DNA of 10,867 nucleotides from Bordetella parapertussis (lineage in GTDB: Bacteria > Pseudomonadota > Gammaproteobacteria > Burkholderiales > Burkholderiaceae_B): NCBI GenBank assembly GCA_945862495.1, contig CAMAYM010000085.1, positions 1 through 10,867 of the forward strand, in the 5' to 3' direction. The notes under the pieces are model-generated. The model made no database searches, had not been told where the DNA came from, and saw only the letters and a program-made list of their open reading frames with translations. Shown piece after piece: positions 1 through 7,548 of the stretch; the stretch's first letter is position 1; each line of letters opens with the position of its first letter. The translations under genes and the position numbers were made by a program.

Positions 1-179
1 TGAATTTCTAAGAAAGGGCTTTCTGCATTGATTGAATATTCGCCAATGTAGTGGTCTACCCTCATGCCCTTTGATCCTGGTCGCCAAGGTTCAATTTGGG
101 TCGTAAACAAAAATTTCCATTCTGCTGAGGCTGAAAAACACAGCAAAAGTAACCCCAATAACACCCACTTTTTTTGCAT
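1..179 (-). CDS. Secreted protein of unknown family, N-terminal part (runs off the left edge)
   Basis: Read on the minus strand from an ATG at 177-179, 59 codons stay open to the window edge. The product starts MQKKWVLLGLLLLCFSASA and continues EWKFLFTTQIEPW. This is a textbook signal peptide: two lysines, a leucine-rich core of about 12 residues, and a small-residue cleavage site (SASA before EW). The mature protein is therefore probably periplasmic, outer-membrane-associated or secreted. No lipobox cysteine is present at the cleavage site. A weak ribosome site (AAGG) lies about 15 bases upstream of the ATG, which is rather far. The gene is divergent from the acyl-CoA ligase operon and shares its intergenic region. 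The roughly 40 visible mature residues are too few to assign a family. The call rests on the signal peptide and the open frame. Confidence 0.6.
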   Translation of the reverse strand, partial: MQKKWVLLGLLLLCFSASAEWKFLFTTQIEPWRPGSKGMRVDHYIGEYSINAESPFLEI

Positions 180-226
180 AGCTTGTCTACACCGCCTTAC
201 TTTCTCAACACAAAAAGCTAAACCTC

Positions 227-255
227 TTGACTGATGCCATTCACCGTGAAATATT
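227..255 (+). promoter_or_regulatory. Candidate sigma-70 promoter upstream of the ligase operon
   Basis: TTGACT at 227-232 (5 of 6 matches to the -35 consensus) is followed after 17 bases by AATATT at 250-255 (4 of 6 matches to the -10). The -10 overlaps the GAAATATTTC palindrome. If used, it gives a leader of roughly 300 bases before the ligase start, which would include the three hairpin-like dyads at 362-468. This is a pattern match only, and a closer promoter cannot be excluded. Confidence 0.3.
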
Positions 256-274
256 TCGTGTAATTGGCCAAAAG

Positions 275-287
275 TTGTAAATTACAA
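275..287. promoter_or_regulatory. Candidate operator palindrome TTGTAA-A-TTACAA
   Basis: The two six-base arms, TTGTAA at 275-280 and TTACAA at 282-287, are perfect reverse complements around one A. The site lies about 20 bases downstream of the candidate -10 box, and on the other strand about 95 bases upstream of the secreted-protein start. It could serve either gene. No regulator gene is adjacent, so the binding protein is unknown. Confidence 0.3.
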
Positions 288-560
288 TTTTTCCAGCACT
301 TGAGTAGATTTTACGTTCGGAGTCATTTTGCACGCGAAAAGTTAAGTGCTAGGTAAGGTGCTCGAACTGAATTCCTTATAAGTTCGACTCCATGCTCGGA
401 CACTGAACTTTGAAATCCTAGGTTGCGCTCAATCGGTTTAGTATTGAGTTTGAGGACCGGGTCCCTCAGCAATGAGCCTTAACTCCCTTTAGACAAAAAT
501 CGGACAACCTCTTTTCTCAGCCACGATTAAGTAGATTCAAAAACCTATGGAGTGCCCACT

Positions 561-2201
561 ATGAAATCTTGCGCAGGCGTCACCAGCACCATGATGAAGG
601 TGAACTTGTCTTTGAATCACTTCCTAGAGCGAGCAGGGACATTGTTTCCTTGCAATGAAATCGTCTCACGGTTGCCAGACAAATCATTGGTCAAGCATTC
701 TTACGGACAGTTTTATAGCCGCACCCGAAGCTTGGCGCAGAGCTTAAAAAATTTGGGACTGAAAAAAGGCGATCGAGTGGCCACCTTGTGTTGGAATCAC
801 CACGCTCACTTGGAATGCTACTTTGGAATTCCTGCTGCTGGCGGCGTGATGCACACTCTGAATTTGCGTCTCTCACCTGACGAAATTGCATGGATTGCAA
901 ATGATGCGCAAGACCGATTTTTGATCATCGACGACATCTTGCTGCCGCTTTACCGCCAGATTGAGCACAAGTACAAGTTCGAAAAAGTCATTGTGTTTCC
1001 CTTTTCTGGCGCCGATGTACCTTCTGAATTTTTGAATTATGAACAGTGGTTGTCCGATATAGATGCTAGCCGTTTTGAATATGCTGCTCATGAAGAAGAC
1101 GATCCGGTCTCCATGTGCTACACCTCTGGCACCACCGGACGACCCAAGGGGGTGGTCTACTCGCACCGCTCAACAGTTTTGCACACACTGGTCGCCTCTC
1201 TAAGTGATTTCTGGTCTTTACGTGGCACCGATGTGGTCTTACCTGTGACGCCCATGTTCCATGCAAACAGCTGGGGCATACCTTATGGCGCTGTCATGAT
1301 GGGCGCCAAACTTGTGTTTCCTGGTCCGCACTTGCATCCAGACGATCTGCTGGACTTGATGCAACTTGAGCCGCCCACTTTGTCTTTAGGTGTGCCCACT
1401 ATTTGGATGGGTTTAATTCAGACCTATGAAGCGGCTTTGACTCAACAATCAGGCCGTTGGAAATTGCCTACCGGCATGCGCAGCTTGGTTGGCGGTGCTG
1501 CAGTACCCGAAGCCCTCATTCGCGCATTCGACAAACATGGCATCTGGATTATGCAAGGCTGGGGTATGACCGAAACTTCTCCGGTGTGCACCATTTCTTA
1601 TCCCAAGGCAGAATTGCGCGACGCCCCTCTCGAAGAACGCTACCGCCGTGCCGCCATGGCCGGTATTTCGGTACCGCTGGTTGATTTGCGCATTCGCAAT
1701 GAGGAAGGCCAAGACCAAGCTTGGGATGGACAGCAAGTTGGCGAACTTCAGGTTCGTGGTCCCTTCATTACCGGTAGCTACCACCAACTGCCCGTGACTG
1801 ATGATAAATTTACTAGCGATGGTTGGCTTCGAACTGGCGATGTGGCTAGCGTGGACACCATGGGGTTTGTTCGCATCACCGACCGCACCAAGGACTTGAT
1901 TAAATCAGGCGGAGAGTGGGTTAGCTCGGTCGACCTGGAAAACGCGCTGATGGCCCACCCTGGCATTGCCGAGGCTGCAGTCATTGCCATTCCAGACGAA
2001 AAATGGAGCGAACGTCCTTTGGCCTGTGTTGTGGCCAAACCCGGCCACTCAACGCAAGCCGACGAACTGTCGGCTCATTTGCTAAAGATGGGCTTTGCCA
2101 AATGGCAAGTACCCGACCGCTATGAATGGATCTCTAGTGTTCCCCGCACTTCAACCGGTAAGTTCTACAAAGTCAAGTTACGAGAAATGTTTCCTAGGTA
2201 A
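561..2201 (+). CDS. AMP-forming acyl-CoA ligase (fatty-acid or related carboxylic-acid CoA synthetase)
   Basis: A full-length adenylate-forming enzyme of 546 residues. It would activate a carboxylic acid with ATP to an acyl-adenylate and pass it to coenzyme A in the cytoplasm. Visible motifs: the phosphate-binding loop YTSGTTGRPKG at residues 187-197, GWGMTETSP at 333-341, GWLRTGD at 421-427 (ribose-binding Asp427), DRTKDLIKSGGEW at 441-453, and the C-terminal STGK with catalytic Lys534. The sequence resembles the AlkK-like medium/long-chain acyl-CoA ligase branch (CWNHHAHLECYFGIPAAGG near 77-95). ATG 561 is chosen because GGAG at 549-552 lies eight bases upstream. An in-frame GTG at 552 would itself contain part of that site. 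ATG 591 or 594 would also fit the family N-terminus but has a poorer ribosome site. It precedes an ABC importer operon by 90 bases. The chain length and type of the substrate cannot be read from the sequence. Confidence 0.93.
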   Translation: MKSCAGVTSTMMKVNLSLNHFLERAGTLFPCNEIVSRLPDKSLVKHSYGQFYSRTRSLAQSLKNLGLKKGDRVATLCWNHHAHLECYFGIPAAGGVMHTLNLRLSPDEIAWIANDAQDRFLIIDDILLPLYRQIEHKYKFEKVIVFPFSGADVPSEFLNYEQWLSDIDASRFEYAAHEEDDPVSMCYTSGTTGRPKGVVYSHRSTVLHTLVASLSDFWSLRGTDVVLPVTPMFHANSWGIPYGAVMMGAKLVFPGPHLHPDDLLDLMQLEPPTLSLGVPTIWMGLIQTYEAALTQQSGRWKLPTGMRSLVGGAAVPEALIRAFDKHGIWIMQGWGMTETSPVCTISYPKAELRDAPLEERYRRAAMAGISVPLVDLRIRNEEGQDQAWDGQQVGELQVRGPFITGSYHQLPVTDDKFTSDGWLRTGDVASVDTMGFVRITDRTKDLIKSGGEWVSSVDLENALMAHPGIAEAAVIAIPDEKWSERPLACVVAKPGHSTQADELSAHLLKMGFAKWQVPDRYEWISSVPRTSTGKFYKVKLREMFPR

Positions 2202-2230
2202 ATCTGTTCGGAAAAGTCCCTATAGTCAAG

Positions 2231-2259
2231 TTGTTTATTTCTAGGAGTATCGGAATAAG
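2231..2259 (+). promoter_or_regulatory. Weak candidate promoter in the ligase-livG gap
   Basis: The 90-base gap between the ligase stop and the livG-like start is the only sizeable break in the operon. TTGTTT (2231-2236) and AATAAG (2254-2259), 17 bases apart, match consensus at 3 and 4 of 6 positions. No terminator hairpin is evident in the gap. Read-through from the ligase promoter is therefore at least as likely as a separate promoter. Confidence 0.2.
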
Positions 2260-2291
2260 TTTTTGTAACCCGAAAATTCTGAAGGGGATGA

Positions 2292-3104
2292 ATGACCATA
2301 CAGGATACTTTTGACGAGTCTAGCCTCAGTGCCGATGCACCCGTGCTTCTGTCGGTTTCGCAAGTTACCGTCACATTCCGCGGCATTGTTGCCTTAGACG
2401 GTGTCTCCTTCAACGTTCAAAAAGGACAGATCGCCGGCCTTATTGGTCCCAATGGTGCAGGCAAAACTACATTGTTCAACTGCCTCTCTCGCCTGTATGA
2501 GTACAGCAATGGTCAAATACATTTTGATGGACACAGCTTGGAAGGCATGACACGCCACAAGACCGCAGAAATTGGAATTGGCCGTACCTTTCAGAATTTG
2601 GCACTTTACAAAACCATGTCCGTGTCGGACAACATCAAGGTGGGTTCACACTGCCGTGCAAAAAAAGGTTTTCTGGATCACGCCCTGCGACTACCTGGTG
2701 TGAGTCAAGAAGAAGCCAAAATACACCATAACGCAATGCAATTGATCGAATTTTTAGATTTGCAATCGGTGGCCTTGCGTAAAGTTTCCGACTTATCTTT
2801 TGGCACGCAAAAACGCGTGGAACTTGCCCGTGCATTAGCCAGCCAGCCAAAACTCTTGTTGCTTGACGAACCAGCCGCAGGCCTGAACCATGAAGAAGTT
2901 AGTGCCTTGGGCGATCTGATCAAGCGAATCCGTGACGAATTCAAGATCACAGTGCTACTGGTGGAGCACCACATGAGTCTTGTGATGAGTATCTCGGACA
3001 AAGTAGTGGCTCTAAATTTCGGCAAAAAAATTGCCGATGACACTCCTTCTAAAGTGCGTCAACATCCTGATGTGATCCAAGCTTACCTAGGGTCTTCAAA
3101 ATGA
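2292..3104 (+). CDS. livG: HAAT-type ABC transporter ATPase, LivG family
   Basis: A 270-residue ATP-binding subunit that would power uptake of a small substrate from the periplasm, acting on the cytoplasmic face of the LivH/LivM-type pore. Walker A GPNGAGKTT is at residues 52-60, the Q-loop glutamine at 101 (GRTFQNLALY), the signature LSFGTQKR at 168-175, Walker B LLLLDEPAAGL at 188-198 with catalytic Glu193, and the switch histidine His226 (LLVEHHMSLVM). The PAAGLN after Walker B and the lengthened C-terminus are typical of LivG rather than LivF. The first 20 residues, before the ABC core, are a non-conserved extension. AAGGGG at 2282-2287 lies four bases before ATG 2292, slightly close but strong. 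The gene overlaps the next one by ATGA (3101-3104), implying translational coupling. The symbol denotes family; the substrate need not be leucine. Confidence 0.93.
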   Translation: MTIQDTFDESSLSADAPVLLSVSQVTVTFRGIVALDGVSFNVQKGQIAGLIGPNGAGKTTLFNCLSRLYEYSNGQIHFDGHSLEGMTRHKTAEIGIGRTFQNLALYKTMSVSDNIKVGSHCRAKKGFLDHALRLPGVSQEEAKIHHNAMQLIEFLDLQSVALRKVSDLSFGTQKRVELARALASQPKLLLLDEPAAGLNHEEVSALGDLIKRIRDEFKITVLLVEHHMSLVMSISDKVVALNFGKKIADDTPSKVRQHPDVIQAYLGSSK

Positions 3105-3817
3105 GCCGAATGCTTCTGGAAGTCAAAGACCTTTTTGCTGGCTATGGTGGCACCGAAGTGCTGCATGGTCTGTCGATGGAAATTGAGGAGGGCAGTATCA
3201 CTACTTTGCTGGGTGCCAATGGTGCGGGTAAAACCACAACGCTGCGTGCTTTGTGCAAAATGATCAAAGTTCGCGGTCAAATTATCTTCGATGGTCAGGC
3301 CGTTGAAGGTAAGGCTACCGAGGATATCGTTCGACTGGGTGTGGCTCATGTGCCCGACGGTCGTGGCACCTTCGGCAGCCTTTCCACCGAGGAAAATTTG
3401 CGACTTGGCAGTTACACCCGCAAAGACAAAGACGAGGTGGCACTGGATATGGAGAAGATGTACAGCCACTTTCCTCGCTTGAAAGAAAGGCGCAATCAGC
3501 AAGCGGGCACTCTTTCTGGTGGTGAGCAACAAATGCTGGCAATTTCAAGGGCCTTGATGTTGCGCCCCCGATTGTTGCTACTGGACGAGCCTTCGTTTGG
3601 ATTGGCACCACTCATTGTGAGAGAGATTTTTGAAATTATGCAAACCATCAACCAGAGCGACAAAGTAACCATTTTATTGGTTGAACAAAACGCAGCCATG
3701 GCACTCGATGTGGCAAAGTACGCCTACCTTTTGGAAACTGGCAAGCTTGTGTTGTCGGGGCTTTCCAAAGACCTTAAACAAGACGAAGCTGTTCGTCGCT
3801 CTTACCTCGGCCACTGA
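3101..3817 (+). CDS. livF: HAAT-type ABC transporter ATPase, LivF family
   Basis: The second ATPase of the importer, 238 residues, expected to pair with the LivG-like subunit as a heterodimer. Walker A GANGAGKTT is at residues 38-46, the signature LSGGEQQ at 138-144, and Walker B LLLLDEP at 158-164 followed by SFGLAP. The segment VPDGRGTFGSLSTEENL near 84-100 is typical of LivF. At the switch position it reads VEQNA near 194-198, where most ABC ATPases have histidine. This Gln-Asn form is usual in LivF proteins as I know them, so it is not a defect. The start overlaps the livG stop by four bases. The stop is 10 bases before the livH start. Confidence 0.93.
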   Translation: MSRMLLEVKDLFAGYGGTEVLHGLSMEIEEGSITTLLGANGAGKTTTLRALCKMIKVRGQIIFDGQAVEGKATEDIVRLGVAHVPDGRGTFGSLSTEENLRLGSYTRKDKDEVALDMEKMYSHFPRLKERRNQQAGTLSGGEQQMLAISRALMLRPRLLLLDEPSFGLAPLIVREIFEIMQTINQSDKVTILLVEQNAAMALDVAKYAYLLETGKLVLSGLSKDLKQDEAVRRSYLGH

Positions 3818-3827
3818 GCACCTACCC

Positions 3828-4700
3828 ATGGAAACCCTTGTCCACCAAGTTATAGCCGGCATTGCCACTGGAGGGGTTTACGCCAGCCTTGCCTTGGCAC
3901 TGGTGATGATTTACCAATCGACGCACCACATCAATTTTGCGCAAGGTGAAATTGCCATGTTTGCCACCTATATGGCTTGGACGCTGATCAACGCTGGCGT
4001 CCCTTATTGGCTGGCTTTCTTCTGTACCGTCTTGTTATCGTTTAGCTTGGGGGTCTTGATTCAGCGCATCATCATTAGACCCGTCGAAAATGCGCCGGTA
4101 CTCAATATTGTGGTGGTTTTTATTGGACTTCTTGTCATACTCAACAGTATTGCCGGTTGGATTTTCACCTACACCATCAAAGCCTTTCCATCGCCTTTTC
4201 CCAAAGAGCCGCCGTTTGGTTTGTATTTCATCTCTTCTCACGAACTGGGCTCTATTTGCGTCACCATGATGCTTCTGCTTTTACTTTATAGTTTTTTCAA
4301 GTTCACCCCGCTGGGACTGGCCATGCGCGCAGCAGCGCAAAACCCGGACTCTAGCCGTCTGGTTGGCATCCGCGTGGGTTGGATGTTGGCCTTAGGCTGG
4401 GGGCTTGCTGCCGCCATTGGCTCTGTTGCCGGCATGATGATTGCGCCTGTGGTGTTCTTAGAGCCGAACATGATGTCGGGGATCTTGCTCTATGCCTTTG
4501 CTGCAGCATTGGTGGGGGGTATTGACAGCCCAGGGGGTGCCGTATTGGGTGGCTTTATCGTTGGTATTCTTGAAAATATTCTAGGTGCCTACGTCATTGG
4601 CACCGAACTCAAGTTGTCGGTCGCATTGGTACTGATCATTGTTGTGCTGACCATCAAACCCGCCGGTTTGTTCGGTAAGGTGATTGTTTCAAGGGTCTGA
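3828..4700 (+). CDS. livH: HAAT-type ABC transporter permease, LivH family
   Basis: A very hydrophobic 290-residue inner-membrane protein forming half of the importer pore. METLVHQVIAGIATGGVYAS at the N-terminus, followed by LALALVMIYQSTHHINFAQGE, is the characteristic LivH opening. The cytoplasmic coupling segment contacting the ATPases is at about residues 160-181 (PLGLAMRAAAQNPDSSRLVG). A glycine-rich stretch (ALVGGIDSPGGAVLGG) near the C-terminus is also typical. The frame stays open 147 bases further upstream, but that part lies inside livF in another frame and does not look like permease sequence. ATG 3828, 10 bases after livF, matches the family start and length. There is no strong ribosome site before it, so re-initiation after livF is likely. 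Confidence 0.92.
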   Translation: METLVHQVIAGIATGGVYASLALALVMIYQSTHHINFAQGEIAMFATYMAWTLINAGVPYWLAFFCTVLLSFSLGVLIQRIIIRPVENAPVLNIVVVFIGLLVILNSIAGWIFTYTIKAFPSPFPKEPPFGLYFISSHELGSICVTMMLLLLLYSFFKFTPLGLAMRAAAQNPDSSRLVGIRVGWMLALGWGLAAAIGSVAGMMIAPVVFLEPNMMSGILLYAFAAALVGGIDSPGGAVLGGFIVGILENILGAYVIGTELKLSVALVLIIVVLTIKPAGLFGKVIVSRV

Positions 4701-4705
4701 ACTAG

Positions 4706-5695
4706 ATGTCTTCCAATCTGCCATCGTCCGAAAATTCGATCCCTTGGATTCGCATCGTATTGGGCCTGATCTTGGCCTGCATCATGCCCTTCTTCATTTC
4801 AAATTACAGTGTGTTTCAAGCGTCCATGGTGTTGAGCTATGCCATTGCCTTGGTCGGAATGAACATTCTCATTGGTTACAGCGGTCAAATTTCTTTAGGA
4901 CACGGAGCCTTCATGGCCATCGGGGCTTATACCAGTGCCATCCTGATGGACAAAATGAATATTCCTTATTGGATGACCATCCCGATTGCGGCCTTCATCT
5001 GTTTGTTGGTCGGTTTTTTGTTTGGCTTACCCGCCCTGCGACTAGAGGGCCACTACTTGGCCTTGGCTACGTTTGCTTTGGCTGTGGCCTTACCGCAGCT
5101 GCTCAAGTTTAAGCATCTAGAGTTTCTGACCGGTGGGGTGCAAGGCATTGTGATCATGAAACCCGACCCACCTTGGGAGTCTTTGTTCGGTTTGAAGCTC
5201 AACTCAGACCGTTGGCTTTATTTCCTTACCTTGGCAGTCACCTTAGTGATGTTCGTCATTGGTTGGAATCTGATTCGCGGCCGAGTAGGTCGTGCCCTTA
5301 TCGCCATCCGCGACCAACCTATTGCTGCCGCCTCCATGGGCATAAATACGCCAATGTACAAAAGTCTGGCTTTTGGTGTGAGCGCCATGTTCACTGGCGT
5401 GGCGGGTGCACTCAGCGCTATTTTGGTGGCCTTTGTGGCACCTGACAGTTTCACCGTTTTCCTGTCAATCACATTGCTGGTTGGCATGGTGATTGGCGGC
5501 GTGAGCTCCTTGACTGGTGCTTTGTATGGCGCGATATTTATTCAGTTCATTCCAAATATCGCTGACCAGATTTCTAAGGCGGCGCCTTGGGCCATCTATG
5601 GAGCCATGTTGATCCTGTTTATGTACATCATGCCAACAGGTATTGCAGGTGCCATTCGTTTGTTGGGTGAGAAGCTTCGCATTGCTCGCTCTTGA
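4706..5695 (+). CDS. livM: HAAT-type ABC transporter permease, LivM family
   Basis: A 329-residue polytopic inner-membrane protein, the second half of the pore. The LivM hallmark GYSGQISLGHGAFMAIGAY is at about residues 57-75. The ATPase-coupling segment RGRVGRALIAIRDQPIAAA is at about 191-209. GLPALRLEGHYLALATFALA at about 107-126 is also typical. Hydrophobic segments cover most of the chain, with a short polar N-terminus and a basic C-terminus (GEKLRIARS). ATG 4706 lies five bases after the livH stop, with AAGGG at 4691-4695 overlapping the end of livH and ten bases before the start. The family length fits a complete protein. Confidence 0.93.
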   Translation: MSSNLPSSENSIPWIRIVLGLILACIMPFFISNYSVFQASMVLSYAIALVGMNILIGYSGQISLGHGAFMAIGAYTSAILMDKMNIPYWMTIPIAAFICLLVGFLFGLPALRLEGHYLALATFALAVALPQLLKFKHLEFLTGGVQGIVIMKPDPPWESLFGLKLNSDRWLYFLTLAVTLVMFVIGWNLIRGRVGRALIAIRDQPIAAASMGINTPMYKSLAFGVSAMFTGVAGALSAILVAFVAPDSFTVFLSITLLVGMVIGGVSSLTGALYGAIFIQFIPNIADQISKAAPWAIYGAMLILFMYIMPTGIAGAIRLLGEKLRIARS

Positions 5696-5727
5696 TTTTC
5701 AATCCCTTCTCGCAACCAGGAGTACCT

Positions 5728-6939
5728 ATGAAAAAGAGACAATTTACCTTGACGGCTCTGTGCATTACCCTCATTGGCTTTGCCCTACCGACGGCTGCGC
5801 AAAAAAAATACGATCCTGGTGCCAGCGACACTGAAATTAAAATTGGTCAAACCATGCCCTACAGCGGCCCTGCCTCAGCTTATGGCGTCATCGGCAAGGT
5901 TCAGGCGGCTTACTTTAAGCAACTGAACGAACAAGGCGGCGTCAACGGCCGTAAGATCAATTTCCTCACCCTAGACGATGGCTACAGCCCGCCCAAAACG
6001 GTGGAGATGATCCGCCGTTTGGTAGAGCAAGATGAAGTCTTGTTGACCATGGGCACCTTGGGCACACCTTCCAATACTGCTATTCACAAGTACATGAATA
6101 CCAAGAAAGTGCCGCACATGTTCTTGGCTACTGGCGCATCTAAATGGAACGACCCGAAAAACAATCCTTGGACCATTGGCTTCAACCCCAATTACCACTC
6201 TGAAGGTAAGCTTTATGCGCAGCATATTTTGGCAACCAAACCCAATGCCAAAATCGCGGTGCTATTTCAAAACGACGATTACGGAAAGGACTACTTCAAC
6301 GGTTTCAAGGATGGTTTGGGTGCAAAAGCTGCAAGTATGATTGTTTCGCAAGCCTCTTATGAAGTAACCGACCCTACCATCGACTCTCAAATTGTCACAC
6401 TTAAGGGCTCGGGTGCAGACACCTTTTTCAACATCACTACCCCCAAGTTTGCAGCGCAAGCCATTCGCAAGGTCAGTGACGTGGGCTGGAAGCCCACACA
6501 CTACCTGAACCAAGTTTCTGCTTCGGTGGGTAGCGTCTTGAAGCCTGCCGGTCTTGATGTTTCTGTGGGCTTGATTTCAATGCAGTACATCAAGGAAGGT
6601 GCTGATAGCCGCTGGGATAACGACCCGACCATGAAGGACTTCAAAGCATTGATCAAAAAATATTCGCCTGAAGTCAGTCCAGACGATGGCACCGCTACCT
6701 ATGCCTATGCGATGGCCCAGTTGATGGTGCACGTGCTCAGGCAGGCGGGGGACAACCTGACCAGAGAAAACATCATGAAACAAGCTACCAGCATCAAGGA
6801 CTTTCAAGTACCGATGGCCTTACCCGGTGTATTGGCTAGCTCTTCGCCAACTGATTTTGCTTTGTTCCAAACCATGCAGTTAGTGAAATTTGATGGTAAA
6901 AACTGGATTGAATTTGGTAAACCCGTAGCTGTGAAGTAA
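5728..6939 (+). CDS. Periplasmic substrate-binding protein of the HAAT ABC importer (LivK/Peripla_BP_6 type)
   Basis: A 403-residue secreted receptor that would deliver ligand to the LivHMGF complex. It starts with a signal peptide, MKKRQFTLTALCITLIGFAL then PTAA, with likely cleavage after Ala24. The mature N-terminus (ASDTEIKIGQTMPYSGPASAYG at about 32-53) carries the family's first beta strand and ligand-binding loop. FFNITTPKFAAQAIRKV and the late YAYAMAQLMVHVLRQAG are typical of the second lobe. ATG 5728 is chosen over the 36-base upstream extension because AGGAG at 5718-5722 is five bases away and the signal peptide begins here. It is 32 bases after livM and ends the operon. In Burkholderiales such receptors bind amino acids, aromatic acids, urea and more. 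The ligase at the other end of the operon hints at a carboxylate ligand, which is inference. Confidence 0.92.
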   Translation: MKKRQFTLTALCITLIGFALPTAAQKKYDPGASDTEIKIGQTMPYSGPASAYGVIGKVQAAYFKQLNEQGGVNGRKINFLTLDDGYSPPKTVEMIRRLVEQDEVLLTMGTLGTPSNTAIHKYMNTKKVPHMFLATGASKWNDPKNNPWTIGFNPNYHSEGKLYAQHILATKPNAKIAVLFQNDDYGKDYFNGFKDGLGAKAASMIVSQASYEVTDPTIDSQIVTLKGSGADTFFNITTPKFAAQAIRKVSDVGWKPTHYLNQVSASVGSVLKPAGLDVSVGLISMQYIKEGADSRWDNDPTMKDFKALIKKYSPEVSPDDGTATYAYAMAQLMVHVLRQAGDNLTRENIMKQATSIKDFQVPMALPGVLASSSPTDFALFQTMQLVKFDGKNWIEFGKPVAVK

Positions 6940-6955
6940 TTCACTGCAACATTCG

Positions 6956-6982
6956 TAAATGTCGCATTTAGAGGCATTTTTT
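6956..6982 (+). terminator. Possible transcription terminator after the transporter operon
   Basis: TAAATG (6956-6961), loop TCG, CATTTA (6965-6970) form a perfect six-pair, AT-rich hairpin 17 bases after the binding-protein stop. A run of six T at 6977-6982 follows, but six bases separate stem and T-run and the stem is weak. This is therefore a poor intrinsic terminator. It is nevertheless in the right place. Confidence 0.35.
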
Positions 6983-7124
6983 ATGTTTTGACCCCGGCAT
7001 TATGTAAAACTGAGCCTTCCAGAATCAAGCTATCACTTTAATATCTATGTTCTAAGGTATTTCGTTTGCAGATGCTTGCCAAGCTTTGGGAAGGTTAAGA
7101 GTGCCAGTACATGATGCACTTAAA

Positions 7125-7155
7125 TTGAACGGTGTAATCAAAATGTCTGTATAAG
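7125..7155 (+). promoter_or_regulatory. Candidate promoter of the SpoIIE-like gene
   Basis: TATAAG at 7150-7155 matches the -10 consensus at 5 of 6 positions. TTGAAC at 7125-7130 (4 of 6) is 19 bases upstream, a long spacing. Transcription would start near 7162, just before the GGAG ribosome site at 7164-7167. The remaining gap (6983-7124) shows no convincing gene. Confidence 0.3.
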
Positions 7156-7176
7156 TTTCATTTGGAGATCTTTAAA

Positions 7177-7548
7177 TTGAATGATCTATCTAAAGTTACT
7201 TTGATCTCTGGTAAGGCAATTGCCAGTACGCTGAAAACTGTTTCTACTTTGGGTGAAATAGGAAAAAAAATTTTAGACTCTGCCGGAATTCAAGAGATCG
7301 ATCTTGAAGGTTGGTATCCGAGTAACTTACGAATTCAAATGTTTGATGAAACATTTGAGCGATTTGGTTCTGAAGCTTTATTTGTTTTTGGAATCAATGT
7401 CATATTTTCTTATCGTGATGCCATGGCTTATGGTAAACAATTAAGAATGAATTTTCTGAGTTCTTTAACATCAGATCCCTCGGATGAAAATATTCTTGAG
7501 GCACTTTATGAGGTTATGAAAAAAATAATCTTGCATCGAATACTGTGA
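7177..7548 (+). pseudogene. N-terminal sensory-type part of a SpoIIE-family phosphatase, probably split off by a frameshift
   Basis: An open frame of 123 residues, rich in Ile, Leu and Phe, containing EIDLEGWYPSNLRIQMFDET and ERFGSEALFVFG. These read like the start of the alpha/beta sensory domain that precedes some SpoIIE phosphatase domains. The exact family name is uncertain. TTG 7177 is preferred because GGAG (7164-7167) is nine bases upstream; TTG 7162 has no ribosome site. The frame ends at TGA 7546-7548 after KKIILHRIL, and the next frame overlaps it by GTGA. A run of seven A at 7519-7525 sits just before. A minus-one shift there would read through KKNNLASNTVIKSATRG into the next frame as one continuous domain. 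I therefore infer a single ancestral gene. The alternative, two coupled genes, is weakened by the lack of a ribosome site for the second. The region is strikingly AT-rich. Confidence 0.55.

Larger units (their letters stand above)
180..560. other. Divergent intergenic region rich in short palindromes
   Basis: About 380 bases carry no convincing gene on either strand. The region separates two divergently transcribed genes, so promoters for both should lie here. Visible structure: GAAATATTTC at 248-257, the palindrome TTGTAA-A-TTACAA at 275-287, TCGAACT/AGTTCGA arms at 362-368 and 381-387 (12-base loop), CTCAAT/ATTGAG arms at 428-433 and 443-448, and an imperfect dyad at 451-468. The last three could fold into consecutive hairpins in a long leader of the ligase mRNA, or be protein-binding sites. 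No riboswitch family is recognised. Confidence 0.5.

Noticed and set aside
379..395. TAAGTTCGACTCC resembles the T-arm end of a tRNA
   Set aside because: The bases on either side do not form a T-stem, and no anticodon arm, D-arm or acceptor pairing can be drawn upstream.
3681..3827. Upstream in-frame extension of the livH-like permease
   Set aside because: It lies inside livF in another frame and does not resemble permease sequence. ATG 3828 gives the usual family start and length.
4684..5112. A 142-codon plus-strand frame within livM
   Set aside because: It overlaps livM in another frame, and its His/Leu/Cys-rich translation is typical of a shadow frame with no domain recognised.
7518..7525. 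Programmed minus-one ribosomal frameshift site at the A-run
   Set aside because: In the zero frame the heptamer is G-AAA-AAA, not a canonical slippery site, and no clear downstream stem-loop or upstream Shine-Dalgarno stimulator is seen. An ordinary indel is simpler, though slippage is not excluded.
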